From NCBI GenBank assembly GCA_963767835.1, contig CAVYFY010000025.1, positions 62,001 to 126,000 of the forward strand: a stretch of 64,000 nucleotides of DNA. Direction: 5' to 3'. Below the pieces are notes generated by a model. That model saw only the letters and a list, made by a program, of their open reading frames with translations, did no database searches and had not been told where the DNA came from. The number at the start of each line of letters is the position of its first letter. The stretch's first letter is position 1. Position numbers and translations under genes: made by a program. The DNA is from SIAQ01 sp963767835 (GTDB lineage Bacteria; Planctomycetota; Planctomycetia; Gemmatales; Gemmataceae). Shown here one piece after another: positions 8,874-22,388 of this stretch.

Positions 8874-11150
8874 ATGAACTGGTCCATCCTCCGCGCGTGG
8901 CGTTGGGTCCACGGCAAAAAGACAACGGCGCGCCGCCGCCCCACCACCGCACAGCTTGCAGTCGAAGCTCTCGAAACTCGCGTGACCCCATCGTCGCTGG
9001 CGGCATCGACGCTCCATGTCAAGCCGCTGGCGTCCGGAACCACGCCTAGGGGATACACGCCCATTCAAATTCTTGAAGCCTACAGCTTCTACAACACCGG
9101 CGGCACGAACAACATTTCCTTCAACGGCGTCGCGGGCAATGGCGCCGGGCAAACGATCGCCATCGTGGACGCCTATAACGATCCGAATATCGCCGGCGAT
9201 CTGGCGGCGTTCGATGCGGCGTTTCAGCTGCCGGCGCCGCCGAGCTTCAGCGTCGTCAATCAAAGCGGGCACACGACCGGACTGCCCGCCGCGGATTCAT
9301 CGGGCGGCTGGGAGATGGAAGAGGCTCTCGACGTCGAATGGGCCCACGCCATCGCGCCGGCGGCCAATATCGTCCTTGTCGAAGCCAGCGCCGCCACCAA
9401 CGTCGCCCTCGACGCTGCCGTCACCATGGCGGCCGACCTGCCCGGCGTATCCGTCATCTCGATGAGCTGGGCGAGCAGCGAATTCAGCGGCGAAACCGGC
9501 GAAGACGGCGTCTTCACCACGCCGAGCGGACACCAAGGCGTGACCTTCGTCGCTTCCAGCGGCGACAGCGGCTCCCCCGCGGGCTATCCGGCGTATTCCT
9601 CCAACGTGGTCGCCGTCGGCGGCACTAGCCTGAACCTCAACAGCAACAATTCCTACCAGAGCGAATCCGCCTGGAACGGCAGCGGCGGCGGCACAAGCAC
9701 CCAGGAATCCGAACCCGCCTATCAGCGCAGCGTGCAAAACACCGGCAAACGCACCGCCCCAGACGTCGCCTTCGACGCCAATCCAAACACCGGCGTCGCC
9801 ATCTACGACTCCTTCGACAATTCCAGCGGACCATGGACCGAAGTCGGCGGCACCAGCGTGGCGGCGCCCGCGTGGGCCGGCATCCTCGCCATCGTCAACC
9901 AGGGACGTGTGTCCGCCGGCGAACCCACCCTCAACGGAGCTACCCAAACCCTGCCGGCGCTCTACAGCCTTCCTACCAGCGCCTTCCACGACATCACCAC
10001 CGGCAGCAATGGCGGTTACAGCGCCACGGCCGGCTACGACGAAGTCACCGGCCTGGGTACGCCCATCGCCAGCAACCTCATTCCCGATCTGGTCGCCTAT
10101 GGCAACACCGCTTCCGCCCCGGTGCTGGCGCCCATCGTCAACCGGAGCGTGCCGGCCGGCGGATCGATCAACGTGACGCTCAACGGCAGCGATCCCGCCG
10201 GTCTGCAGGTGACCTATACCGCCAGCATTACCGGTTCCCTCGCCGCACAGGCCTATCAACTCGATCAGCGGCTTGGCCTGAACTACATGGGCAGCTATTA
10301 CCAGAACGCCTGGGGCCAAAACGAGAAATGGATGACCAGTGCCAGTGGCACGTCCTATTGCATCCTGCCCAACGGGCAGGTGCGGCGCTGGGCCGGCACC
10401 ATGGCCGCGACCATGCAAGCCAGCAACCTGATCGCCACGCTCAACGCGAGCTATTATGCCAATCCGAGCCTGCTGTGGAACGCCCCGACCGTGCCGACCC
10501 CAACCGTGAGCATCAACGGGAATCAACTCACGATCGCCGCCCCCGCCAATGCGACCGGCACTTTCCAGGTCACCGTCACCGCGGCCGTCGGCAGCCTGAC
10601 CGCCAGCCAGACCTTCACGCTTTCCATCGGCGCCGCGCTGCAGATTTCGCCGATCGCCAATCAGACGTTGGCCAGCGGCGGCTCGCTCACCCTCACGCTC
10701 AGCGGCAACACCCCGGGCATCGCCTACTCCGCCAGCCTCATCAACGCCGGTTCCTCGCAAGCCTATCAACTCGAGCAGCAACTTCAGTTGCGCTACATGG
10801 GCTCGTACTACACCAACATGTGGGGCCAAAACGAAAAGTGGCTGTCCAGCGCGAGCGGCACGTGGTATTGCATCCTGCCCGACGGCCAGCTGCGCCGCTG
10901 GGCCGGCACGATGACCGCGACAATGCAAGCTGCCAACCTGATCGCCACCCTGACCGCGAGCGATTACGCCGACCCCAGCTTGCTCTGGAATGCTCAGCCC
11001 GTCAGCACCGTGACGTTAAGCGTCACCGGCAACCAGCTCACCATCCAGGCGCCGCCCGGCGTCACGGGAACCTTCCAAATTCAGGTCGCCGCCACCGCCG
11101 GCGGTCAATCGGTGGCCGAGACCTTCACGGTGACGGTTGCTGCCGCATAG
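8874..11150 (+). CDS. secreted S53 (sedolisin/kumamolisin-type) serine-carboxyl peptidase with duplicated C-terminal module
   Basis: This 758-residue protein starts with a basic leader and the tag VEALETRVTPS (about residues 29-39), followed directly by a sedolisin catalytic domain without an obvious pro-domain. The Glu/Asp of the triad lie in WEMEEALDVEW (about 145-155) and the Ser in GGTSVAAP (about 325-332). After residue 430 come two units. Each has an Ig-like stretch and a nearly identical 78-residue module (about 459-536 and 629-706) rich in Trp and Tyr with the signature MGSYY-N-WGQNEKW and YCILP-GQ-RRWAGTM. The S53 family cleaves proteins at acidic pH. The gene is alone behind the c-di-GMP riboswitch, which suggests coupling to surface attachment. 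Confidence 0.9.
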   Translation: MNWSILRAWRWVHGKKTTARRRPTTAQLAVEALETRVTPSSLAASTLHVKPLASGTTPRGYTPIQILEAYSFYNTGGTNNISFNGVAGNGAGQTIAIVDAYNDPNIAGDLAAFDAAFQLPAPPSFSVVNQSGHTTGLPAADSSGGWEMEEALDVEWAHAIAPAANIVLVEASAATNVALDAAVTMAADLPGVSVISMSWASSEFSGETGEDGVFTTPSGHQGVTFVASSGDSGSPAGYPAYSSNVVAVGGTSLNLNSNNSYQSESAWNGSGGGTSTQESEPAYQRSVQNTGKRTAPDVAFDANPNTGVAIYDSFDNSSGPWTEVGGTSVAAPAWAGILAIVNQGRVSAGEPTLNGATQTLPALYSLPTSAFHDITTGSNGGYSATAGYDEVTGLGTPIASNLIPDLVAYGNTASAPVLAPIVNRSVPAGGSINVTLNGSDPAGLQVTYTASITGSLAAQAYQLDQRLGLNYMGSYYQNAWGQNEKWMTSASGTSYCILPNGQVRRWAGTMAATMQASNLIATLNASYYANPSLLWNAPTVPTPTVSINGNQLTIAAPANATGTFQVTVTAAVGSLTASQTFTLSIGAALQISPIANQTLASGGSLTLTLSGNTPGIAYSASLINAGSSQAYQLEQQLQLRYMGSYYTNMWGQNEKWLSSASGTWYCILPDGQLRRWAGTMTATMQAANLIATLTASDYADPSLLWNAQPVSTVTLSVTGNQLTIQAPPGVTGTFQIQVAATAGGQSVAETFTVTVAAA

Positions 11151-11157
11151 GATCGGC

Positions 11158-11205
11158 GTTTACGTTTAGCGCTCGCATGGCGCCATGCGAGCGCTAAACG
11201 TAAAC
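11158..11205. repeat. perfect 48-bp palindrome, family 1
   Basis: Two 24-base arms (starting GTTTACGTTTAGCGCTCGCA) meet with no loop, between the convergent sedolisin and mgtA genes. A relative with the same core TTTAGCG-TCGCATGG lies at 23529-23578. No T run follows, so a classical terminator is not shown, though it could end both transcripts. Confidence 0.9.
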
Positions 11206-11213
11206 ACGGGTCG

Positions 11214-13914
11214 CTACAACCACCCCCGCCGCATCAGCCACATCTTCACGCCCTGCGTCAACAGCACGTAACACACCAGCGTCAATCCCAGCAGCGGCCA
11301 ATAGAGTCCCGGCAATTGCACGAAATCCACATACGTTCCCTGCGGCGGAAACGACAGCCAGAGGCCCACCGCCATGACCAAAATCGTCGTCAACGTCAAC
11401 TGCCAGCTCGCCCAGCTTTGCAAGAACGGCAAGCGATTGGTGCGGATGATGTGGATGATGAGCGTTTGCGTCAACAGCGATTCGACGAACCAGCCGGTTT
11501 GGAACAAGCACATCCGGTAGGCGAAATCGACGGTCATGTCGATTTCCTTGAAGCGGTCCGCCACCTCGGTCATGGCGGGAACCAGGGCTTCCGGGCAATG
11601 CAAGTCCGCGCTGCCGCACCTGAAGATGAACCACATCATGAAGAACGTCGTGTAATCGAAGATCGAGCTGCACGGCCCCACGAACAGGATGAACCGCGCG
11701 AGACGCCCGATCGCCCACGGCCTGGGTCGCGCGATTTGCTCCGGATCGACCTCGTCGGTCGGGATCGGCACCTGCGAGAAATCGTATAAGAGATTGTTCG
11801 TAAGAATCTGGATCGGCACCATCGGCAGGAACGGCAGGAAGATGCTCGCCCCCAGCACGCTGAACATGTTGCCGAAGTTCGAGCTCGCCCCCATGCGGAT
11901 GTACTTGACGATATTGGCGAACACCTTGCGGCCTTCGAGCACGCCCTCTTCGAGCACGAGCAGGCTCTTTTCCAGCAGGATGATATTGGCCGACTCCTTG
12001 GCGATATCGACGGCGGTGTCGACGGAGATGCCGACGTCGGCGGCGCGGAGGGCGGGGGCGTCGTTGATGCCGTCCCCCATGAAACCGACGGTTCGGCCAT
12101 TGGCCTGGTACGCCTTGATGATGCGTTGTTTGTGGGCGGGCGACAAGCGGGCGAACACGGTGGCGCCCTCGACCGCGCGGCGCAATTCATCCTCCGACAT
12201 CGCCTCGATCTGCTTGCCCAGCAGCATATGCTCGTTTTCGATGCCGACCTCATGGCAAATCTTCTGCGTCACAAGTTCGTTGTCGCCAGTGAGGACCCGC
12301 ACGGAAATCCCGTGTTCCTGCAAGCCGGCAATGGCGGCGCGGGCGGTCTCCTTGGGCGGATCGAGGAACGCGAGATAGCCGCGCAGGATCAGGTCCTTCT
12401 CATCGTCCTTCGAATACGCGGGCTTGGCATCCAGGTCCTTGTAACCCAGAGCGAGCACGCGGAAGCCCTCGGAACTCAGGCGTTGGTACTCTTCGCGCAG
12501 GTCCTGGATGAGCAGGTGATCCATGGGGAGAAATTCGCCGTCCATCTCGAAGACGCCGCAGCGATTGAAGATTTCCTCCGGCGCCCCCTTGGCGATCAGC
12601 CGGTTCTTGCCGTCGGGCGTTTTCACCACCACCGACATCAGCTTGCGCGACGAAATCGAAGGGAATCTCATCGACCTTGGCGAAATCCTTGAGCGGCACG
12701 CCCGCCAAATCATCTTCGTGCTTCAAAATGGCGCGATCGAGCAGGTTCTTCAACCCGGTCTGAAAATGGCTATTGAGGTACGCAAGCTCCAGCACGGTGG
12801 TGTCGGTTTCAAGGACCACGTCGCAATGCTTTTCCAGGATGATGTGGTCCATCGTCAAGGTGCCGGTCTTGTCGGTGCAGAGGATGTCCATGGCGCCGAG
12901 GTTCTGGATGGCGTTGAGCTGCTTGACGATGACACGCTTGCTCGACATGGCGATGGCCCCCTTCGACAGGCACACCGTCACGATCATCGGCAGCATCTCC
13001 GGCGTCAGGCCGACGGCGACCGACAGGGCAAAGAAGAACGCCTGCGACCAGTCCTGCTTGGAGATGCCGTTGATGAGAAACACCGCAGGCACCATGACGG
13101 CCATGAAATAAATCATGAGCCAGGTGAATTGGCGAATGCCCTTGTCGAAGCTGGTCTCCGTGCCCTGTCCGAGGATGGACGAGGCCATGCTGCCCAGATA
13201 GGTGTTTTTACCGGTGGTGACGACGACTCCCTGCGCCGTGCCGCTCTCCACGCTGGTGCCCAGGAAACAGACGTTCTTCAATTCAATCGGCGAGTGATCG
13301 GTCCCCGGCTCGGCGGTTTCGAATTTCTCCACCGGAAACGCCTCGCCGGTCAGGCTCGACTGGGTTACGAAGAGATCTTTGCAGGAAAGCAGCCGCACAT
13401 CGCCGGGAATCATATCGCCGGCCGCCAGGCGCACGAAATCGCCGGGAACCAGTTGCGCCAGGGGAATTTCGCGCTCGGCGCCGTCGCGGATGACGGTGGC
13501 GGTAACGCGGATCATCTCCTTGAGCTTGGCGGCAGCAGTGTCGGCCCGCGATTCCTGCACGAAGCGCAGCGACACACCGAGGATCACCATGACGAGCATC
13601 ACGATGGCCGCCCGCGTGTCCTCCATGAAGAAGTAGGAAACGATCGCCAGTACCGTCAGCAGAATGACCAGCGGATTGACGATCGCCTTGCCGAGCAGCA
13701 TCAGCTTGCGGTAGTGCGCTTCCTCAGCCACCGAGTTGGGCCCATATCGCGCCAGCCGCCGCTCGGCTTCTGCTTCGGCCAGGCCTTGCTTGCCGGTATC
13801 GAGGATTCGCAAAACGGTATCGGGGTCGCTGCCCGCCGCCTGGAGAAGGGCCGACGAAACGCGAATCGAGGACGCGGAAACCTTGGCTGGCGTAGGCTTG
13901 ACGGCGCTGGACAT
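11214..13914 (-). CDS. mgtA: MgtA-type P-type ATPase, magnesium import (one frameshift)
   Basis: The two frames together make a protein of about 890 residues, as in the MgtA/MgtB (P3B) family. The N-terminal part has the cation-ATPase N domain, the TGEAFPVEK actuator motif and the phosphorylation site DKTGTLTMD. The C-terminal part has KGAPEEIFNRC, LTGDNELVT, GDGINDAPAL and six membrane segments ending LPGLYWPLLGLTLVCYVLL. Family members use ATP to bring Mg2+ into the cytoplasm. The frame breaks near 12655, between EIPFDF and RKLMSVVV, where family members continue without a gap, so a one-base indel is likely. Start at ATG 13914. The gene is divergent from the type IIG enzyme. Confidence 0.85.
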
Positions 13915-14097
13915 GGCACTCCCTTGGGGATCTTCTCCTGGTTGAGCGATGCTACTCTTTCATCCTACGAACCAAGCGCGCTGCACGGCGGCGTCTTTGG
14001 TTCCGCGTCGCGTCGGCCGACGATTGACTGCACAATCCTTCAACATAGGATGTCCGCACCGACCGCGGATGCCTCTTTTGGAAGGATTCGAACGCTG

Positions 14098-17568
<3,471 letters not shown>

Positions 17569-17572
17569 TGAG

Positions 17573-18667
17573 TTACACCAGCGCGATCGTGTGGTTGCTG
17601 AGCCGCTCGTAACCCGCGGGCGTGATGAGATAATTGTGCTCGATGCGAATGCCGCCGATGCCGGCCACGTACAGTCCCGGCTCCAATGTGATGACATCGC
17701 CGGTCAGCAGCGTCTGCGTTGCATGGCGGACCAGGTACGGATCTTCCGGATGCGTGATGCCCAGGCCGTGCCCGGCGTGGTGGGGGAAGCTGTCGGCGAC
17801 GCCGGCTTTCTCGAAGACGCCGCGCACGGCGTTGTACACGGTCAGGCACGGCGTCTCGGCGCGCAGTTCCCGTTCGCCGGCCGCCATCGCTTGCATGCAC
17901 AGGTCATAGAGGCGCTGCTGGTCCTTGTTCGGTTTGCCGCCCACGACAAGCGTGTTGGTGAAATCGCTGCGGTAGCCTTGGATGACGACGGAGTAATCGA
18001 GGATCATCATCTCGCCGCTTTTGAGGACATGATCGGTCGGAGGGCCGCCGCGCTTTTCCGGGCCGGGGCAGACCGCGAAATCGCCGTAGACGATCACGGG
18101 CATCCCCGCCGCTTTCACGCATGCGCCGCAGACGCCGGAGTAGACATCGAGCTCGGTCATGCCGGGCTTGACGTTGGCGCGGGCCCAGGCATGTCCCGCC
18201 TCGGTGGCCCGCATGCACGTGCGCAGCGTTTCCACCTCGTCGGGGTACTTTTGGCGGCGCATGTCGGCGACGGTGTTGATGAGCTGCGACGCAAAAGGAT
18301 CGCCGGGCCGATCGTGGACGCGCAGGCCGGTGCGCATCGGATTGACCTCGCTCATCACCGCGAGCTGGCGCGGGCCATGCGCCGGCGATTGCCCGTCATA
18401 CCAGGGGATGGTGCGGATTTCCTCGGCATGGGCGAAATGCGTCGATTTCGGCGTGCGGTCGTTCTGCAGCAGCTTGGCGTGCCCGTCCTTGCGGATCATC
18501 AGATAGCCCGGAAAGCCGGCGCCGAGGCTGATCGGATCGACATAATAGTTCGCGAAATAAATCAGATGGATCGGGTCGCTCAATAGCAAATAATCCGATT
18601 CCGGCGGCGGATCGAGCTTGGCCCACAGGCGCTCACGTCGGCGTCGGCAACCCTCGGCGGTCAGCAT
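17573..18667 (-). CDS. M24-family metallopeptidase (Xaa-Pro aminopeptidase-like)
   Basis: The pita-bread fold is recognisable. The N-terminal creatinase-like domain starts MLTAEGCRRRRERLWAKL, and the C-terminal domain carries the metal ligands: ILDYSVVIQGYRSDFTNTL (two Asp), HHAGHGLGITHPEDP (His), TLEPGLYV (Glu) and IRIEHNYLIT (Glu). It should remove N-terminal residues next to proline, using two metal ions. Length about 364 residues, usual for the family. The open frame runs on upstream into the carbonic-anhydrase-like gene, but ATG 18667 with GGAGA upstream and the family N-terminus show that this is a separate gene. It converges on the type IIG gene with a four-base gap. Confidence 0.87.
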   Translation of the reverse strand: MLTAEGCRRRRERLWAKLDPPPESDYLLLSDPIHLIYFANYYVDPISLGAGFPGYLMIRKDGHAKLLQNDRTPKSTHFAHAEEIRTIPWYDGQSPAHGPRQLAVMSEVNPMRTGLRVHDRPGDPFASQLINTVADMRRQKYPDEVETLRTCMRATEAGHAWARANVKPGMTELDVYSGVCGACVKAAGMPVIVYGDFAVCPGPEKRGGPPTDHVLKSGEMMILDYSVVIQGYRSDFTNTLVVGGKPNKDQQRLYDLCMQAMAAGERELRAETPCLTVYNAVRGVFEKAGVADSFPHHAGHGLGITHPEDPYLVRHATQTLLTGDVITLEPGLYVAGIGGIRIEHNYLITPAGYERLSNHTIALV

Positions 18668-18681
18668 GGCTGTCTCCTTAA

Positions 18682-19609
18682 TTATTTGGAATCCGCGTTG
18701 GCCCGGAAATCCACATTCACCGTCATCCCCCCCTTGAACCGCACGATGCGCGTGCTTTCCCTTTTGGCGCCGTCCTCGATCCACTCCGCCTTGATGCGGT
18801 ACATCAGCTCTTTCTCGGCGTCCACGGGCTGTATTTCGAAAATGCGGCTTGATGCCGCGCGATTTGGTTTGGAAATCGTCGAGCCAAACATTCGCTTCCG
18901 CCGTCGGCACAGTGACCACGATGCGCACGGGGTGCAGACCGGTGAGCTTCGGCATCTCAAGCCATTCCACCTTGCCGGTGGCCAGGGCGTAGACGGCCGG
19001 GACGATCTTGACACGATCGGACTGGACAAAATCCCTGATGATGGCGCTCTTTTCCCTCAGAAGCTCGGCCTGGCGAATGGCGTTGTGCTTGACGGCGGCC
19101 TCAAGCGCTTCCTTGGGATCCTTGGGGAGATCCTTGCCAGGATCGATCTGCTTGATGAGCCCGCCGACGTTGCCTTCGACGGGTTCTCCGCTGAGCGCCG
19201 CCTTGACGGCGCCGCAGTCATCGCTGCCCATCACGACGATCAATGAAGCGGTCGGCAATGTCTGCAAGGCGTATTCAATCGAGCCGATGATGCCCGGGCC
19301 GGCAACGTTGCCGGCGATGCGCAGAACATAGATTTCACCCAGGCCTTGCTGAAAAATATGCTCCGGGGCGACACGCGAATCGGCGTCCGTGAGAATGATG
19401 GCGAACGGCTTCTGCCCCTTGAGCAACTCCTTGCGCCGCTCCGCGTCCAGATCGCGCGGGGCCAGCTTGTCGTTGGCGAACCGCGCATTGCCCGCCTTCA
19501 GCCGCACCAGCGCGGCCGCGGCCGGCATGACATCCTGAGCGTACAGCCGCGGCGCGGCCAGGGCAAGCAAGACGGCGAGTGCGATGACTTTGGCAAGGCG
19601 AGAAATCAT
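18682..19609 (-). CDS. secreted beta-carbonic-anhydrase-like protein lacking two zinc ligands, with TIGR03000-like tail (one frameshift)
   Basis: From ATG 19609 the protein has a signal peptide (ISRLAKVIALAVLLALAAP-RLYAQ) and a beta-carbonic anhydrase domain with QGLGEIYVLRIAGNVAGPG and DDCGAVKAAL. The usual zinc ligands are Cys in C-x-D-S-R and His/Cys in G-H-x-x-C-G. Here the first reads DADSRV (Cys replaced by Asp, about residue 75) and the second GSDDCGA (His replaced by Ser, about residue 129); only the last Cys remains. The Asp-Arg pair is kept. After a frame break near 18850 a TIGR03000-like tail follows (VWLDDFQTKSRG..., IVRFKGGMTVNVDF). Hydration of CO2 is doubtful; a binding or other role is possible. 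Confidence 0.75.
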
Positions 19610-20194
19610 GATACGATCTCCAGATCCAACGTGAGACTGTTTCACCTATTGCACGTGAGAAGGACTTAAACGTCAAGCGGCAACTCGGAATTCAGCAATG
19701 CCAGATCCAGTAGAGTCGAGAGGTAGCGCGGTAGTTTGGGCGAAACTGTGCCCGTGCTCCGTTTCTACCGCCTGCTCATCGAACCGGACAGGCGGTTTTC
19801 CCGCATCCGGCTCTCGGACAAGATCTTCACGCTTTGGCCCACAGCAAGCCGGACGCCTTCGGACGCAACTGCACCAGATGCAGCCGCTCGTGCGACGGCC
19901 GCCCCATGCTTCGGCACGATTTGGAGCTTGGCACGCACACGAGGCCGAAACGCGACGCCTCCCGCCCTATTCGAGTCCGGCCCCTCCGTCACCGCCCGTT
20001 GCCGGACGACGCTGGCTGCGGCCTCCCGTGGGAGGTGGACCCGAACTTCTGGACGAGAGCGGCCTCGCCCAGGTAGGATTAGGTTGTCGTTCCGCATCAA
20101 GGACAACCGCACCGTTTGAGACTAAACCAACAACACCTGCGGCTCACACAACCGCCAAGCGAACATTTTTCTTGCAACAGAAAGGCTTGATCTT
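19610..20194. other. 585-bp intergenic region between divergent genes
   Basis: No protein or RNA is recognised. A plus-strand open frame crosses it, but it is rich in Pro, Ser and Arg with no family resemblance. The stretch with GAACCGGACAGGCGG looks like a relic of a mobile sequence, but I cannot name it. Confidence 0.4.
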
Positions 20195-21184
20195 ATGCGT
20201 TATACTATGATCGCGACCATGATGACCGTCCCCGCCGCGCTGTGCGCCCAGGAGCCCGGCATCTTCGAGCCCGGCGCCAAGCTCAAGATCGAAGCCACGG
20301 GCGAAGGCGGCGGCGAGGGGCCGGCCTGGCATCCCAAGCTCGGCGTCTTCACCTCCGGCGGCGATGGCCACCTGCACCTCTTGGGCCTCGATGGCAAACA
20401 GAAAATCTATCGCAAGGGCGCCGGCACCAACGGGCTGCTCTTCGACAAGGACGGCCGACTCGTTTCCTGCGATTCCGAGGCCCGCAGCGTCTCGCGCACC
20501 GATCTCGACACCGGCAAGGTCACCATCCTTACCGAAAAATACGACGGCAAGCACTACAACAATCCCAACGATCTCACCATCGATTCCAAGGGCCGAATCT
20601 ATTTCTCCGATCCGCGCTACGGTTCGCGGGTCGGCATGGAAATCCTGGACGCCGACGGCAAAACCATCGAAGGCGTCTATCGCATCGATCTCAATAACAA
20701 GGTCACGCGCATCATCGGCCGAGAATTGGATCGGCCCAACGGCGTGCTCGTCTCCGCGGACGATAAATATTTGTTCGTCGCCGACAACAACAACAGCGAG
20801 CTCAAGGGGGCCCGCAAGCTGTGGCGGTTCGATCTAAAGGCGGATGGCACGGTCGATTTCGCCAGCAAGAAGATGCTTTACGATTGGGGAACGGGCCGCG
20901 GTCCCGATGGGCTCAAGCAGGACAGGGAAGGTCGGCTTTATGTCGCCGCCGGCCGCAACCAGCCGAACGCCGCGGAACCCGCCAAAGACAAAAAAGGCGG
21001 CATCTATGTATTCACGCGGGAGGGGAAGCTGCTGACCTTCCTGCCGGTGGCGCGCGATGAGGTGACGAATTGCGCGTTCGGCAGCCCCGATCTGCGCACG
21101 TTATACATCACCGGCGGCGGCACGCTCTACAGCATCCGCACCACCACGCCGGGTCGCGTGCTGTGGCCGGCCGCTGTGAAATAG
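20195..21184 (+). CDS. SMP-30/gluconolactonase-family secreted enzyme
   Basis: This protein has 329 residues with a short signal peptide (MIATMMTVPAALCAQ) and a six-bladed propeller. Family landmarks are GEGPAWHPKLGVF (metal-binding Glu), GTNGLLFDKDGRLVSCD, YNNPNDLTIDSKGRIYFSD (Asn-Asp ligands), RPNGVLVSADDKYLFVAD (Asn, then Asp) and GRGPDGLKQDREGRLYVAA. These match calcium-dependent lactonases that open sugar lactones. It is probably exported to the periplasm. ATG 20195 has GAAAGG upstream. The next gene converges with a gap of only five bases. Confidence 0.88.
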   Translation: MRYTMIATMMTVPAALCAQEPGIFEPGAKLKIEATGEGGGEGPAWHPKLGVFTSGGDGHLHLLGLDGKQKIYRKGAGTNGLLFDKDGRLVSCDSEARSVSRTDLDTGKVTILTEKYDGKHYNNPNDLTIDSKGRIYFSDPRYGSRVGMEILDADGKTIEGVYRIDLNNKVTRIIGRELDRPNGVLVSADDKYLFVADNNNSELKGARKLWRFDLKADGTVDFASKKMLYDWGTGRGPDGLKQDREGRLYVAAGRNQPNAAEPAKDKKGGIYVFTREGKLLTFLPVARDEVTNCAFGSPDLRTLYITGGGTLYSIRTTTPGRVLWPAAVK

Positions 21185-21189
21185 CCCGC

Positions 21190-22248
21190 CTATTTCTCCG
21201 CTTTGGGCGCCTTGACCTCGAAATTGTGCACGTTCTCTCCCGCCTTCAACGTGATCGCTCTCCCTTTCTTCAGTTCGGGGAGGACATAGCCCACGCCCTC
21301 GTGGTAAACCATCAGAAAAACCTCGGCCCCCGCGGGGACGTGTGGGATCGTGTAGGTACCGTCTTCTTTCGTGATCGCATAGTAGGGATGGTCGAACACG
21401 AACAGCTTTGCTGACATCCAGGTATGGATGTCGCAATTGAGCAAGATCGGCAAAGGCTGCGGCACGAACTCGGGCTCGATATTTCCACCGGCAATGACGA
21501 GCTTGCTGAAGCCCGGATTGTCGGGCCCGCCGGTCGCGCGGACATTGTGCGGAACCGTCGAGCTGTTCTTGATGATGAGCCTTTGGCCCGTTAACACTTC
21601 TTTTTTCCCGTCGAAGTAAAAAGGCTGATACGCCGACATGCGCGGCAAATAAGCGCAATGAGGCTGGTCGATGACGATTTGCTCCTTGCGTACTTTCAGC
21701 TTGTCGTGGATCGGAAAATAGGTGGAAGGCGGTGGCTTGATCCACACCACTACGTTGGCGACGCTCCTGGTCTTCGGGTCGACCAGCCAGGTCGCATCGA
21801 TCTTCTCGACCGCCGCCGCCTTGGGATCGAGGCAGCACTTCTTGTCGGCATGGTCCATCATCTTCTTGGTCAGATCGACGATAGCGGGAATATCGCCGTC
21901 GAGCGTGACCTTGCCCGACAAGCTACCCCAGCCGGTGCTGGCGAGTTCTTGCTTCTTTTTCGGGCCCGTTGGACCACCCGCAGGGCCGACGCCACCTGCC
22001 TGGAAATTGCTCGCCAAGCCAGTGGCGGCGAGTTTGTCGCCTTGCGTTTCGGTGAAGATATCCTTCTTAAGCTCCGCCCTCTTCGCTCCCGGTTCCGGCT
22101 TGGGCTGTTCCGCCGTTGTCGGCGCCGTCTGCGACGGCGTTTGGTCAGGTTGGACGACGCAACCGAGGATGGCCGCCATCAGAGCGAGAAAAATGGGTAG
22201 GTGATGGAAGCGGGCCAGGGCCGGCGAACCAATGAGAACGCGACGCAT
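21190..22248 (-). CDS. lipoprotein with cupredoxin-like C-terminal domain
   Basis: ATG 22248 is preceded by AGGAG. The N-terminus is a lipoprotein signal ending in a lipobox before Cys (AAILGC). A linker rich in Pro and Thr follows. The C-terminal half resembles methylamine-utilisation or plastocyanin-like proteins, with SSTVPHNVRA and a LLNCDIHTWMSAKLFVFDHPYYA segment holding Cys, His and Met in blue-copper-like spacing, then a carboxypeptidase-regulatory-like strand (GTYTIPHVPAGA). A copper-binding or electron-transfer role at the outer surface is possible but not shown. LspA at 32 kb would process it. Confidence 0.7.
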   Translation of the reverse strand: MRRVLIGSPALARFHHLPIFLALMAAILGCVVQPDQTPSQTAPTTAEQPKPEPGAKRAELKKDIFTETQGDKLAATGLASNFQAGGVGPAGGPTGPKKKQELASTGWGSLSGKVTLDGDIPAIVDLTKKMMDHADKKCCLDPKAAAVEKIDATWLVDPKTRSVANVVVWIKPPPSTYFPIHDKLKVRKEQIVIDQPHCAYLPRMSAYQPFYFDGKKEVLTGQRLIIKNSSTVPHNVRATGGPDNPGFSKLVIAGGNIEPEFVPQPLPILLNCDIHTWMSAKLFVFDHPYYAITKEDGTYTIPHVPAGAEVFLMVYHEGVGYVLPELKKGRAITLKAGENVHNFEVKAPKAEK

Positions 22249-22388
22249 GGATATTGACTCCTGCAAGAAGGGGCGTTGGCGGTAGGTTGTCGTCATTATA
22301 CAAGACGAATCGTTCGCGGAAGTTTGGAGGTCGGATTTTCTTCGCGTTTCTTTACAATGAATTGGACGCCCGCTTGGAGGATTGCACG

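Noticed and set aside
9297..10928. 543-residue open frame antisense to the sedolisin gene
   Set aside because: It mirrors the well-supported S53 gene; GC-rich third codon positions produce such long shadows. The same applies to long antisense frames over lysC, gyrB and the SNF2 helicase.
11158..11205. Palindrome as a standard rho-independent terminator
   Set aside because: No T run follows on either strand and a related copy lies within a likely operon; it is listed as a repeat instead.
12523..14097. Long N-terminal extension of the type IIG frame (1,681 codons open in total)
   Set aside because: The part before 14050 is antisense to mgtA, has a composition typical of a shadow frame, and shows no protein family; the enzyme starts at 14098 or 14050.
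17573..19645. Fusion of carbonic anhydrase and M24 peptidase in one 690-residue frame
   Set aside because: The join reads through an out-of-frame stretch. Each protein has its own start and its own family ends, and the carbonic-anhydrase tail continues in another frame to 18682.
19698..20210. 170-codon plus-strand frame before the SMP-30 gene
   Set aside because: It has no ribosome site, no family resemblance and a Pro/Ser/Arg-rich make-up, and it overlaps the start of the real gene.
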